From Candidatus Bathyarchaeota archaeon (GTDB taxonomy: Archaea; Thermoproteota; Bathyarchaeia; Bathyarchaeales; DTEX01), in contig JAGTQE010000001.1 of NCBI GenBank assembly GCA_018396635.1, positions 62,001-126,000 on the forward strand: 64,000 bases of DNA. The letters are read 5' to 3'. Below, piece by piece: positions 1-7,868 of this stretch. The notes under the pieces were generated by a model. It saw only the letters and a program-made list of their open reading frames with translations. It searched no databases and was not told the origin of the DNA. The position numbers and the translations under genes are program-made. Each line of letters starts with the position of its first letter. Positions within the stretch are counted from its first letter, which is position 1.

Positions 1-5
1 TAATA

Positions 6-758
6 GTGCCGGCAGCAATACTAACACAAAGATTAAAAACGCCAATAGAGGCTGGAGCATCGACGTTAAGTGAGAGAAGTGGAGGGGCCTCTCATAGAGA
101 GGTCAATTGGATCCAAATCCTAGCTTTAATTTCCGCTATATTAATTCTGGTTAACGCCCATATGATTGCTGCTAACAGAGACGTTTTAAGATTCCAGTAT
201 AGCTTTCAAGGAGAGACTTACAAGATCACACTGGGCTATAGGAGTATCGTAAGGCCTATGGCTCCATATGGATACTTATGGTATCTTATTGGCGCCGGCA
301 TACTTGCTGGCGCAATAATGCTCATAGTTAAGCCTGAAAAAAGCCTACTATGGGGGGCAATAATTACCATCCTATCCGGAACATCAACTATTATAGGCGG
401 TGGCTTCATAGTGGGCTTTATTCTGGGAGTTATCAGCGGCCTGCTCAGCGTATCTAAAGTGTGGATTGCAAAGCTCCAGATACCTAAAATGCTGAGTGCT
501 AATTTCCTTATGTACTTCCTAATAGCCTTCATAGGCAATGAAGCCGATAATGCTTGGGGGAACAATATATTTGCGGTTCCACAAGTATATGAGGGGTTAT
601 ATGGAATGAGCTTGCAATCTGTTAGATTGGCCTTCCTAGTAAGTCCATATGCTTACTTCATTATAAGGCTGATACAAGGAGTTATAGCTGCCCTAATCAC
701 CTTGCCACTCATCAACAATCTTAAAGCGGCTGGCTTAGGTTGGCTTCAAAAAGACTAA
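6..758 (+). CDS. Multi-pass membrane protein of unknown function
   Basis: I do not recognise the family. After a polar N-terminus of about 35 residues the protein is almost entirely hydrophobic, with about six probable membrane helices, for example near residues 37-53, 88-106, 111-145 and 215-240. The glycine-rich stretch GGGFIVGFILGVISG (about 131-145) resembles helices of small-molecule uptake S-components, but that is only an impression. The frame stays open to the left edge of the window, so the GTG used here may not be the true start. The next gene follows after about 40 bases on the same strand. Confidence 0.55.
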   Translation: MPAAILTQRLKTPIEAGASTLSERSGGASHREVNWIQILALISAILILVNAHMIAANRDVLRFQYSFQGETYKITLGYRSIVRPMAPYGYLWYLIGAGILAGAIMLIVKPEKSLLWGAIITILSGTSTIIGGGFIVGFILGVISGLLSVSKVWIAKLQIPKMLSANFLMYFLIAFIGNEADNAWGNNIFAVPQVYEGLYGMSLQSVRLAFLVSPYAYFIIRLIQGVIAALITLPLINNLKAAGLGWLQKD

Positions 759-797
759 AACTTTGAGAGAATAATATTTTATGTGGCGGTGGTATAT

Positions 798-1643
798 TTG
801 GAGCAACGTAAGTATGGCAAAACTAACGTTAAGCTCTCAGTTATAGGCTTTGGTGGAATACTCGTTATGAATGATAGTCAAGAGTCAGCTAACAATATCG
901 TTTCCGAGGCCATTGAGAGGGGGATAAACTACTTTGATGTGGCGCCAAGCTACGGTAACGCTGAAGAGCGTTTAGGCCCAGCTCTCAAGCCCTATAGAAG
1001 CTCCGTTTTCTTGGCATGTAAAACTCTAAAAAGGACTAAAAGAGAAGCTTGGGAAGAGCTCCAGCAGTCGCTTAAGCGGCTGCAAACGGATTACTTCGAC
1101 CTATATCAGCTGCATGCTGTTACAACCATTGAGGAGGTTAACCAAATATTTAACGAGGGTGGGGCAATAGAGGCTTTAGTGGAGGCTAGGGAGCAGGGAT
1201 TAGTTAAGTACCTCGGCTTTTCAGCTCACAGTGAGGAGGCAGCCCTAGCCCTCTTAAATCGATTTGACTTCGATAGCATCCTGTTCCCAATAAACTGGGT
1301 CTGCTGGCATCAGGGTAATTTCGGACCTAGAGTTGTTAAGAAAGCTACTGAAAAGGGTGTTGCGATCTTAGCGATAAAGACCCTTGCGAAAAGAAGGTTA
1401 AGGGAGGGTGAAGATAGGAGGTGGCCTAAATGTTGGTACGCTCCAGTCGAGAACTTCCAAGAGGCCTTAATGGCTGTTAGGTTTACGCTCTCCTTACCCG
1501 TTACATCAGCTGTCAGCCCAGGACATGTCGAGCTGTTAAGATGGATGTGTGAGGCTGCTGAGATATTTAAGCCGCTATCTATAGATGAGGAAAGGGAGAT
1601 AGCTGAGAAAAGCAAAGGCTTAGAGCCAATATTCCCCCGATGA
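798..1643 (+). CDS. Aldo/keto reductase
   Basis: NAD(P)H-dependent carbonyl reductase of the aldo/keto reductase superfamily (cytosolic TIM barrel). The catalytic tetrad is visible: Asp and Tyr in FDVAPSYGNAEERLG, Lys in FLACKTLKR and His in YQLHAV. GFSAHSEEAA is the usual strand after the active site. A GTG lies 15 bases upstream in frame (783), but TTG at 798 is preferred. It has GGTGG at the right spacing and gives the family's normal beginning, EQRKYGKTNVKLS. The substrate cannot be told from sequence. It runs convergently with the downstream DapA-family aldolase, and a sugar-related role is only a guess. Confidence 0.85.
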   Translation: MEQRKYGKTNVKLSVIGFGGILVMNDSQESANNIVSEAIERGINYFDVAPSYGNAEERLGPALKPYRSSVFLACKTLKRTKREAWEELQQSLKRLQTDYFDLYQLHAVTTIEEVNQIFNEGGAIEALVEAREQGLVKYLGFSAHSEEAALALLNRFDFDSILFPINWVCWHQGNFGPRVVKKATEKGVAILAIKTLAKRRLREGEDRRWPKCWYAPVENFQEALMAVRFTLSLPVTSAVSPGHVELLRWMCEAAEIFKPLSIDEEREIAEKSKGLEPIFPR

Positions 1644-1654
1644 ATGCAAGATTG

Positions 1655-2551
1655 TTACCAGTATAGGTTTAAGGCCTTAAGCTTCTCCTTAAGCACATCT
1701 ACCTCATTTGACTTCATCGGTCTTAGAGGCTTCTTCGGCAGACCAGCTCTAACACCCCTAAGCTCTAGAGCCGCTTTTATCGTCGCAATATTCGATGGCC
1801 CCAATCCATAAAGTACCCTTCTTAAGGCATTCACCTTTCTCTGAAGCTCAAGAGCCTTTTTGTAATCGTTATTTTTGAAAGATTCGTAGAGTTCAACCAT
1901 TAATTCAGGGGCTGCGTTAGCTATTCCAGATATCTCAGCGCTTACGCCGACTAAAAGGGCCGCTAGGAAAATGTCATCGGCACCGTTTATAACGGTTACC
2001 GGCTTAGGCGCCGTCTCTATAATTGTCTGTATTTGGCTTAGGTTCCCACTAGAATCCTTTATCCCAGAAACACCCTCTATTGCGCATAATCTTCCAAATA
2101 TCTCAGGCGTAATATTAAAGCCGGTTAACTGCGGAATATTATATACAAAGACGGGTATTCTGACGGCGTTAGCTATCTCCTGATAATGCATAATCAATCC
2201 TTCAATATCAGGCTTAAAGAAGAACGGGTTTATCGCCCCAACAGCTTTAGCTCCACTCCTCTCTGCATGTACAGCCAAATCAACACTCTCACTAGTGTTC
2301 GTCGTCCCCACATGCACTATCACCGGAACTTTACCCGAAGCGCCTTTAATGATAGCTTCAGCAACAGCCTTCCTCTGCTCAACGCTCATTAAAGCTCCCT
2401 CACCCACAGTTCCACAAGCAAAGAAGCCATGAACCCCCGCCTCAATCTGGAATTGCACAACACACCCAAGGGCATCAAAGTCAACATTACCATAACTATC
2501 AAATGGAGTTATTATTGCTGGAAAAACTCCCTCAAATAGAGGTCTATTCAC
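1655..2551 (-). CDS. DapA/N-acetylneuraminate lyase family class I aldolase
   Basis: Pyruvate-type class I aldolase (TIM barrel). The substrate-carboxylate loop is GTVGEG, the conserved Tyr is in VYNIP, and the Schiff-base Lys is in GIKDSSGN. These residues are shared by 4-hydroxy-tetrahydrodipicolinate synthase, N-acetylneuraminate lyase and archaeal 2-keto-3-deoxygluconate (KDG) aldolase, so the substrate is not fixed by them. The mannonate dehydratase at 60543-61586 would produce KDG, so KDG cleavage is possible, but the two genes are 58 kb apart. In-frame TTG (2563) and GTG (2560) also exist; GTG at 2551 is chosen because GGTGG lies five bases upstream. It does not sit with lysine-synthesis genes. 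Confidence 0.8.
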   Translation of the reverse strand: MNRPLFEGVFPAIITPFDSYGNVDFDALGCVVQFQIEAGVHGFFACGTVGEGALMSVEQRKAVAEAIIKGASGKVPVIVHVGTTNTSESVDLAVHAERSGAKAVGAINPFFFKPDIEGLIMHYQEIANAVRIPVFVYNIPQLTGFNITPEIFGRLCAIEGVSGIKDSSGNLSQIQTIIETAPKPVTVINGADDIFLAALLVGVSAEISGIANAAPELMVELYESFKNNDYKKALELQRKVNALRRVLYGLGPSNIATIKAALELRGVRAGLPKKPLRPMKSNEVDVLKEKLKALNLYW

Positions 2552-2608
2552 ATCAACCACCAATAATAGGATATGGACAGCAATATTTAACGTTTATTAA
2601 GGAGCCCA

Positions 2609-2622
2609 AAAATATTATAAAA
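2609..2622 (+). promoter_or_regulatory. Probable TATA-type promoter of tRNA-Gly
   Basis: An AT-rich box (AATATTATAA) in otherwise mixed sequence lies about 20-28 bases before the mature tRNA 5' end, roughly where an archaeal TATA box belongs. No mapped transcription start supports it. Confidence 0.4.
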
Positions 2623-2636
2623 ACAAATGAATGAAT

Positions 2637-2714
2637 GCGGCCGTCGTCTAGCCTGGTCTAGGACATCGGCCTGCCACGCCGGCAACCCGGGTTCAAATCC
2701 CGGCGGCCGCACCA
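2637..2714 (+). tRNA. tRNA-Gly (GCC) with encoded CCA
   Basis: A full cloverleaf can be drawn: acceptor stem GCGGCCG/CGGCCGC, anticodon loop CTGCCAC (anticodon GCC), T arm CCGGG-TTCAAAT-CCCGG, discriminator A and a genomically encoded CCA at 2712-2714. There is no intron. The CCA is part of an imperfect hairpin with the following bases, and the same downstream sequence recurs after tRNA-Glu at 34305-34339. An integrase remnant begins 66 bases downstream, so this gene may once have served as an integration site. Confidence 0.95.
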
Positions 2715-2742
2715 ATACCTCTAGTTCTGGTGCGGTTCACAT
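2709..2742 (+). repeat. tRNA 3' flank repeat, copy 1
   Basis: From the last two acceptor-stem bases through CCA and onward, 27 of 29 bases match the flank of tRNA-Glu; the only differences are C/T at 2721 and G/C at 2735. After these, CACAT also matches with a one-base gap. Within the repeat GCACCA pairs with TGGTGC (2728-2733) to form a hairpin that holds the tRNA CCA end. It could be a conserved 3' trailer or terminator, or a shared attachment sequence. It is absent from the tRNA-Ser flank at 20189. Confidence 0.75.
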
Positions 2743-2780
2743 AAGCCCAACTTTTAAATCTTCGAGTACACAGGTTTAGT

Positions 2781-2999
2781 GTGACTGCGGATATTCGTAA
2801 TTATGCTGGTAGGCTTCAGAGAGCTAAGGAGAGACTAAGCCAGCTGAAGAAGAGCGGCCTACTAGATAATTTGAGCGCGCTTGGATTATCGACTGGCAGG
2901 ACTGCTAAGTACGCTAACCTCCCATACAAAGAACTGTCATTTGATCCGGCTGGGGCTGATAGGCGTGTGGTTGAGCATTACATTATCCTAGATAAATAG
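2781..2999 (+). pseudogene. Remnant of an archaeal tyrosine-recombinase integrase (N-terminal domain)
   Basis: A 72-codon frame from GTG. Its text resembles the SAM-like core-binding domain at the N-terminus of archaeal XerC/D-type integrases: a helix beginning IRNYAGRLQRAKERL, then ALGLSTGRTAKYAN, then FDPAGADRRVVE. The linker between the first two blocks and the text after KYAN both look shortened, and the frame stops with no catalytic domain (no R..HxxR..Y). It lies just after tRNA-Gly, a typical integration target. I infer a fossil integrated element. Alternatively it is a real short DNA-binding protein. The family assignment is from memory of the motif and has not been searched. Confidence 0.5.
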
Positions 3000-3265
3000 C
3001 CAACCATATAAATCCTCAACTAAGGAGGGCCTGAAGCTAGTTGTGGGGAGCTGATTAATCTCTAAAATATCTTTTATATTTTTCAAACGATTCCTTATCT
3101 CTAACAATAATCAACTTTATGTTGCACGTGCCAGCACATCTTCATCACAACTCATCATGACATAGAATTCAAACTATTTTTCATTGGCATACTGTTGAAA
3201 TAGTGGTGAAAGCATTATTGAAGCAGAGATGATCGTTATATATGGAGGAAGAAGGCGGATTAAGA

Positions 3266-4069
3266 ATGGTTTTAGTAAAGCGCATAATACCATGCTTAGA
3301 CGTCGATCATTGTAGGGTTGTTAAAGGAGTAAATTTTATTGGCTTGAGGGATGCTGGAGACCCTGTTGAGCTTGCTAGGCGCTACTCTGAAGATGGTGCT
3401 GATGAGCTGGTTTTTCTCGATATAACGGCCTCAGCTGAAAAAAGAAGTATACTTAGGGATGTTGTTAGGGCAGTTGCAGCCGAAATAAATATACCGTTTA
3501 CTGTTGGCGGTGGAATAAGAAGCGTTGATGATGCAAGCCTAATTTTATGTAATGGAGCCGATAAAGTGTCAATTAACACTGCGGCTGTCGAGAGACCAGA
3601 GCTCATTAGAGAATTGGCTGAGGTGTTCGGCTCACAGTGTGTTGTGCTAGCAATAGACGCTAAGAGGAGATATGAGAGGAGACCGGATAGAGTTATTGTG
3701 GATACTGCTGAGGGGCCATGCTGGTTTGAGGTTTACATTTATGGTGGGCGTAAGCCAACTGGTATAGACGCCCTCCAGTGGGCTGTTAGAGGGGCTGAGC
3801 TGGGTGCCGGAGAAATATTATTGACATCCATGGATAGGGATGGAACCGAGAGCGGATATGACATTGAACTTACCAGAAGTGTCGCTGAGCGCGTCAACAT
3901 ACCCGTTATAGCAAGCGGTGGAGCCGGTAAACCCGAGCACTTTCTAGAGGCCTTCACCATTGGTAAGGCTGATGCAGCCCTCGCAGCATCAGTATTCCAC
4001 TACAGCAAGTACCCCATACCAGTTGTTAAGCGTCTTCTATACAAGAGGGGGGTGCCAGTCAGGCTTTGA
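3266..4069 (+). CDS. hisF: Imidazole glycerol phosphate synthase cyclase subunit HisF
   Basis: HisF closes the imidazole ring from PRFAR and ammonia, giving imidazole glycerol phosphate and AICAR for purine synthesis. The (beta/alpha)8 barrel text is typical: [10 protein letters not shown] at the start (catalytic Asp), [20 protein letters not shown], a second catalytic Asp in [13 protein letters not shown], and the phosphate loop [11 protein letters not shown]. An in-frame ATG lies 24 bases upstream (3242), but the family starts at [13 protein letters not shown] and GGCGG precedes that ATG. Its glutaminase partner hisH lies 79 bases beyond its end on the opposite strand, so the two subunits are not co-transcribed. 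Confidence 0.95.
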   Translation: MVLVKRIIPCLDVDHCRVVKGVNFIGLRDAGDPVELARRYSEDGADELVFLDITASAEKRSILRDVVRAVAAEINIPFTVGGGIRSVDDASLILCNGADKVSINTAAVERPELIRELAEVFGSQCVVLAIDAKRRYERRPDRVIVDTAEGPCWFEVYIYGGRKPTGIDALQWAVRGAELGAGEILLTSMDRDGTESGYDIELTRSVAERVNIPVIASGGAGKPEHFLEAFTIGKADAALAASVFHYSKYPIPVVKRLLYKRGVPVRL

Positions 4070-4147
4070 AGAACTTAATTTATAGCGAGCCGCCACTATA
4101 TTCACTTTTCTTTTATGAAGCGTAACATATTTTTCACTTTTAATGGT

Positions 4148-4750
4148 TTAGCCTTTGACGATCTTCAAGAAATTTTTAATCAATTGTTCACCTGACTTCC
4201 CGGACTTTTCTGGATGAAATTGTACTCCAAAAATATTTTTCTGCGCTATGACAGATGCGAATTTAACGCCATACTCTGTTTTTGCGACAATTATATCCTT
4301 GTTCGCCGGGGCAGCGTAATAGCTATGAGCGAAGTAGAAGTAATCTTCTTCACCTATACCATCCAGAACGTCAGTTGGTCTAATATCTTTTAGAGTATTC
4401 CAGCCCATATGCGGGATCCTAACGCTACTAGGCAATTTAATAACTTTGCCGCTTAAAACCCTTAACCCTGCCCCAGAGCTCTCTTCACTTTCCTCAAAAA
4501 GTAGCTGCATGCCTAAGCAGACGCCTAGGACCGGTATGCCTTTCTCAATTAGCTCCAGCAATTTGTTTCTAATTCTCTTTATGTTTTCAGCTCCAGCCCC
4601 AAAGTTGCCGACGCCTGGAAGAACAATTGCGTCTATACCGCTAAGGCCCCGCTTATCTGAAGATATTGTCACGTTAAATCCGGCTCTTTCCAGAGAGCGT
4701 TTTATGCTGAAAAGGTTTCCAACACCATAATTTATTATCACAGCCCTCAT
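4148..4750 (-). CDS. hisH: Imidazole glycerol phosphate synthase glutaminase subunit HisH
   Basis: Class I glutamine amidotransferase that feeds ammonia to HisF. The nucleophile Cys is in GVCLGMQLLFE (about residue 79). The His and Glu of the triad are in FGVQFHPEKSGKSG near the C-terminus, and the oxyanion region is LPGVGNFGAG. Length (200 residues) is normal. It starts at ATG 4750. A near-perfect palindrome lies 28 bases upstream of the start and could be an operator. It is convergent with hisF; no other histidine genes are in the window. Confidence 0.95.
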   Translation of the reverse strand: MRAVIINYGVGNLFSIKRSLERAGFNVTISSDKRGLSGIDAIVLPGVGNFGAGAENIKRIRNKLLELIEKGIPVLGVCLGMQLLFEESEESSGAGLRVLSGKVIKLPSSVRIPHMGWNTLKDIRPTDVLDGIGEEDYFYFAHSYYAAPANKDIIVAKTEYGVKFASVIAQKNIFGVQFHPEKSGKSGEQLIKNFLKIVKG

Positions 4751-5406
4751 TAATCATAACCACCTTAAAGCTCAGGCGGCGCACGTATTACGTGCGCCTA
4801 TTGCATGCACAGAATATAAGCTTTTCTTGTCTGTTTTCGCCGGCTAAGGCCGCTGTTATTTGTTTTAGAGGTTTATAGAAGTTTCCATGTCTTCTGGCAC
4901 TGTACCTTACTATACCGCTTTGCTTTACTTAGAGCTTTGAAGGCGTCGGGTTATGCCTATTTCCGCCACTCTGCTTTAGTTTTTTAGATCTCGTAAATCT
5001 TTTCTTTTAGGGCTAAACTGGCCGTACTGGATTTAGGCATGGAAGCAAGAGGATGCTGGGAGAGATGATATAACTTAATGAGAGGGCTGGCGCTTAAAGT
5101 GTAAATTCGCCTCTAGGGAGAGGGCTAGGCGTGTATAATGTCTGGAAATGCTTTTCTGAAAAAGATTTTTAATCTATAAAATGGATAATTTTTCCATCCT
5201 TTTGAGGTTAGCTACCAAACTTCTTTTAAAAGGGCTGCGTTAATTTTGGACATTTTTTCAGCCCATATACGCGTCCCTTCCATGCGAAAGCGTGTCCATG
5301 CTTCCAAGGAGTATGGGAGACCTCATGGAAGTGGAGTTTTCAATTGATGGACAGGAAATTTATCTGTGGACATAAGGCCGTCAACGCCTTCCATAAAATT
5401 TAAGGT
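4751..5406. other. 656-base intergenic region without a recognised gene
   Basis: Between the hisH start and the MFS transporter stop I find no convincing gene, tRNA or known RNA. The one clear element is the palindrome at 4778-4798. A short open frame at 5298-5375 (25 codons, ending EFSIDGQEIYLWT) reads protein-like but has no ribosome site. A weak hairpin ATGGA...TCCAT lies near 5180-5200. The length would allow an unrecognised ncRNA. Confidence 0.5.
4778..4798. promoter_or_regulatory. Palindrome upstream of hisH
   Basis: A perfect inverted repeat with arms GGCGCACGTA and TACGTGCGCC around one central T. It lies 28 bases before the hisH start codon, so a repressor operator is the simplest reading. 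No oligo-T run follows on either strand, which argues against an intrinsic terminator. No second copy was noticed near hisF. Confidence 0.5.
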
Positions 5407-6651
5407 TTATCGTCCAGCTCCACGTTTACCTGCGTGGATTAAGAGAATTAATAGGAGTGATGTGGATGCTGAAATTGCGGCGAGGATGACCATGAATGGA
5501 CCCTTTGGATTTAGACTGAAGAGGTATCCCATGATTGTGGGGGTTAAAAGGTTTATGAGTGAGGATAGGGTTATTGATAATGAGAGAGTTTTAGCCTTAG
5601 CCCTCTCATCAACCGAATCTATCTGGTTTACTAGAAGAGTTCTAGACATGGAGTACGCTGAAGTTGAGTATGAGCCAAGTAAGGCTACAGAGAGTAGCGC
5701 CTGCGGTAGGAAACCTTTAGGCGAATTTACTAAGAGGATTATGGCAAGCGCTCCCAAAGAATGTCCAGCTAATAGGGTCTTTAGGCAGCCAGCTCTAGAC
5801 CTAATCCTCGGCATAATGGTTAAGGACAGTGTTAGAGAAACTATTGAGGATGAGAATGGAATTAGTGAAGCCAAGTTCTCGCTTAAGCCAAGGCCATCCT
5901 CATGGATCAGGTATAGCGAGACATAGGCGTAGGAGGAGAAGTAGAATCCAGTCATAACAACTATTATAAGCGCTATTAGAAGAGCCCGACTTCTTCTAAA
6001 CATAGATAATGAACGTAGATATCCTTTAATTCCTGAGAAGGGGTTCTCCCCCATAAGTCTCCATGAAAACCTCGGCTCCTGAAGATATATCAGCCTAATA
6101 ATGAGAGCCGGTATGAAGGAGCAGAAAGCTATGGTGAAAAGGATTCTGCATCCTGAATCAAGCCCATACTGACCAATGATGTATCCTGCTATTGGAGTGG
6201 TTAGGGACCCGATTGTCCATATGGCGGATATGGAGCCGTATACTGCCGATCTAAACTCTTGGCCTGTGCCCTCAACCAGAAGGCACTCCCAGACAGAGTA
6301 TATTGTTGAAGCGAGCCCCTCAATAATGTAGGCTAAAACCACATGCCAAGCACTTCGGCTAACAGCCCATATAGCTGTGGAGGATAGCCAGCAAACGCTA
6401 TCAAACAACATTAGAGTGATCTTTCTGCCGAATCTGTCAGCTAGATATCCGCCTAATATTGGCATAACGGATGCGAAGAAGTTCGCCATAGTTATAAGGA
6501 GACCTATTTCGATGGGAGAGAGGCCTATGATGATGCTGAGGAACATCGGCCTATAAAAGAATACCCAGTTCATCGGTATGCTCCAAAACGGCTCCGTCAA
6601 TATCAACACTTTAGCGTTTCTGCCAACCCTCTTGTAAACCCTGTAGATCAT
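5407..6651 (-). CDS. Major facilitator superfamily transporter
   Basis: A 414-residue, roughly 12-helix secondary transporter. The loop 2-3 signature is present as GGYLADRFGRKITLM (about residues 67-81). A central hydrophilic loop (about 205-220) separates two six-helix halves and the C-terminus is short and basic, so both ends should be cytoplasmic. Substrate cannot be assigned; the family includes sugar, drug and metabolite exporters and importers. It stands alone on its strand, diverging from the tRNA methyltransferase gene across about 80 bases that probably hold both promoters. Confidence 0.85.
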   Translation of the reverse strand: MIYRVYKRVGRNAKVLILTEPFWSIPMNWVFFYRPMFLSIIIGLSPIEIGLLITMANFFASVMPILGGYLADRFGRKITLMLFDSVCWLSSTAIWAVSRSAWHVVLAYIIEGLASTIYSVWECLLVEGTGQEFRSAVYGSISAIWTIGSLTTPIAGYIIGQYGLDSGCRILFTIAFCSFIPALIIRLIYLQEPRFSWRLMGENPFSGIKGYLRSLSMFRRSRALLIALIIVVMTGFYFSSYAYVSLYLIHEDGLGLSENLASLIPFSSSIVSLTLSLTIMPRIRSRAGCLKTLLAGHSLGALAIILLVNSPKGFLPQALLSVALLGSYSTSAYSMSRTLLVNQIDSVDERAKAKTLSLSITLSSLINLLTPTIMGYLFSLNPKGPFMVILAAISASTSLLLILLIHAGKRGAGR

Positions 6652-6729
6652 TGTTTTCCAGTCTCCCGCTAGGTATATAGCATCATAGCGCTTAGATTAT
6701 TAAAGCGTATCTAAAGGTTAGAGGGTGTT

Positions 6730-7812
6730 ATGGAGAGCTGCTGCAAAAGCACCTTCATAACTGGGCATGAAGCGCTCGATTCCGGGGCTTGGATAATGGT
6801 TACAACTGTGCCCGGCTTAGAGGATATTGTTTTGAGAGAGGCATCCGAGAAGCTCTCTATCTTTGGAGCTGAGGAGAGATTCTGTAATGTCGGTGGCAGG
6901 GTTTTACTGAACATCCCTTTAAATCAAGTCAACCAAGTATTCACATTGAGGAGCATAGAGCACATCATTCAGCTTATTGGATCTTTTAAGATCAAATGCG
7001 ACAAGGGTGGATTAAACCAGATCTATGAGGGGGTCTACAGGCTGGATGTCCCCCTCGGCTCGACTTTCAGGGTTTCATGTGAGAGGATAGGTGAGCATGA
7101 ATTCACAAGCATAGATGTTCAAAGGGCTGCAGGACAGGCGCTGGTAGACAAGTATGCCAAAAAAGTTGATCTCAAGAACCCGGAGACAATAGTAAGGGTT
7201 GACGTCATCCATGACACATGCATTGTTGGACTACAAAGGACTAGAACATCGTTGAGGATTAGATATCCAAGGGCTTTCCAACACTACTCTGCATTAAATC
7301 CAGTAATAGCGTATGGAATGTTAAGGATATCTAATGTAAGGCCTGGAGACAGGGTTTTGGATGCATTCTGTGGCGGTGGGACAATAATAATTGAGGCTGC
7401 CCAGGTCTGGAGCAACCTAGATTTGCTTGGGATTGACATAAGCCCTAAGAGCATTGAGGGGGCCTGGAGGAACGCTGAGGCTGCTGGGGTAAAAGATAGG
7501 GTTAGGTTTATTGTGGGTGATGCCCGAAGGCTTGAGAAGATTCTCCCGTTGGACTGGAAGGTTGATAAGGCTATTTCTAACCTCCCCTTCGGCATTAGGA
7601 GCGGTAGGATGAAGGCTATTCCGGGAATATACTCAGACTTCCTAAAGTCGCTTAAGCCTTTTCTAAAAGAGGATTCGAAAGTCTGCCTGCTCACGGTTCA
7701 CAGAGATCTATTAAGTAGCATTAGTGAAAGCCTAAACTTTAAGGTTATTGAGAGTAAACAGATACTTTACGGCGGTCTGCAGGCATGGATAGTCTTATTA
7801 GTCCCGGCCTAA
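6730..7812 (+). CDS. THUMP-domain tRNA guanine-N2 methyltransferase (Trm14/TrmN-like)
   Basis: SAM-dependent RNA methyltransferase. An N-terminal ferredoxin-like plus THUMP region (about residues 20-165) binds the tRNA acceptor end. The Rossmann domain has SAM motif I VLDAFCGGGTIIIEAA (about 208-223), the acidic motif LLGIDIS, and catalytic motif IV as SNLPFGIRSG (about 282-291). The NLPFG form, instead of DPPYG, is typical of the Trm14/THUMPD3 group that makes m2G at position 6 rather than position 10; this specificity is inferred. The ATG is preceded by GAGGGTG. HerA-NurA follows 56 bases later. Confidence 0.85.
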   Translation: MESCCKSTFITGHEALDSGAWIMVTTVPGLEDIVLREASEKLSIFGAEERFCNVGGRVLLNIPLNQVNQVFTLRSIEHIIQLIGSFKIKCDKGGLNQIYEGVYRLDVPLGSTFRVSCERIGEHEFTSIDVQRAAGQALVDKYAKKVDLKNPETIVRVDVIHDTCIVGLQRTRTSLRIRYPRAFQHYSALNPVIAYGMLRISNVRPGDRVLDAFCGGGTIIIEAAQVWSNLDLLGIDISPKSIEGAWRNAEAAGVKDRVRFIVGDARRLEKILPLDWKVDKAISNLPFGIRSGRMKAIPGIYSDFLKSLKPFLKEDSKVCLLTVHRDLLSSISESLNFKVIESKQILYGGLQAWIVLLVPA

Positions 7813-7868
7813 TGGTTTATTCTTGAATATTTAATCCAAAATTTAATGGCGTTTAATTTAATGGAAAG

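Noticed and set aside
3031-3200. Minus-strand text resembling a Cys-containing fragment (CNIKLIIVRDKESFEKYKRY)
   Set aside because: Short, interrupted by stops and with no recognised family; possibly element debris next to the integrase remnant but not supportable.
5366-5926. 186-codon open frame on the plus strand
   Set aside because: It lies antisense to the MFS transporter, whose membrane helices and GGYLADRFGRK signature are clear; the plus-strand text matches no family.
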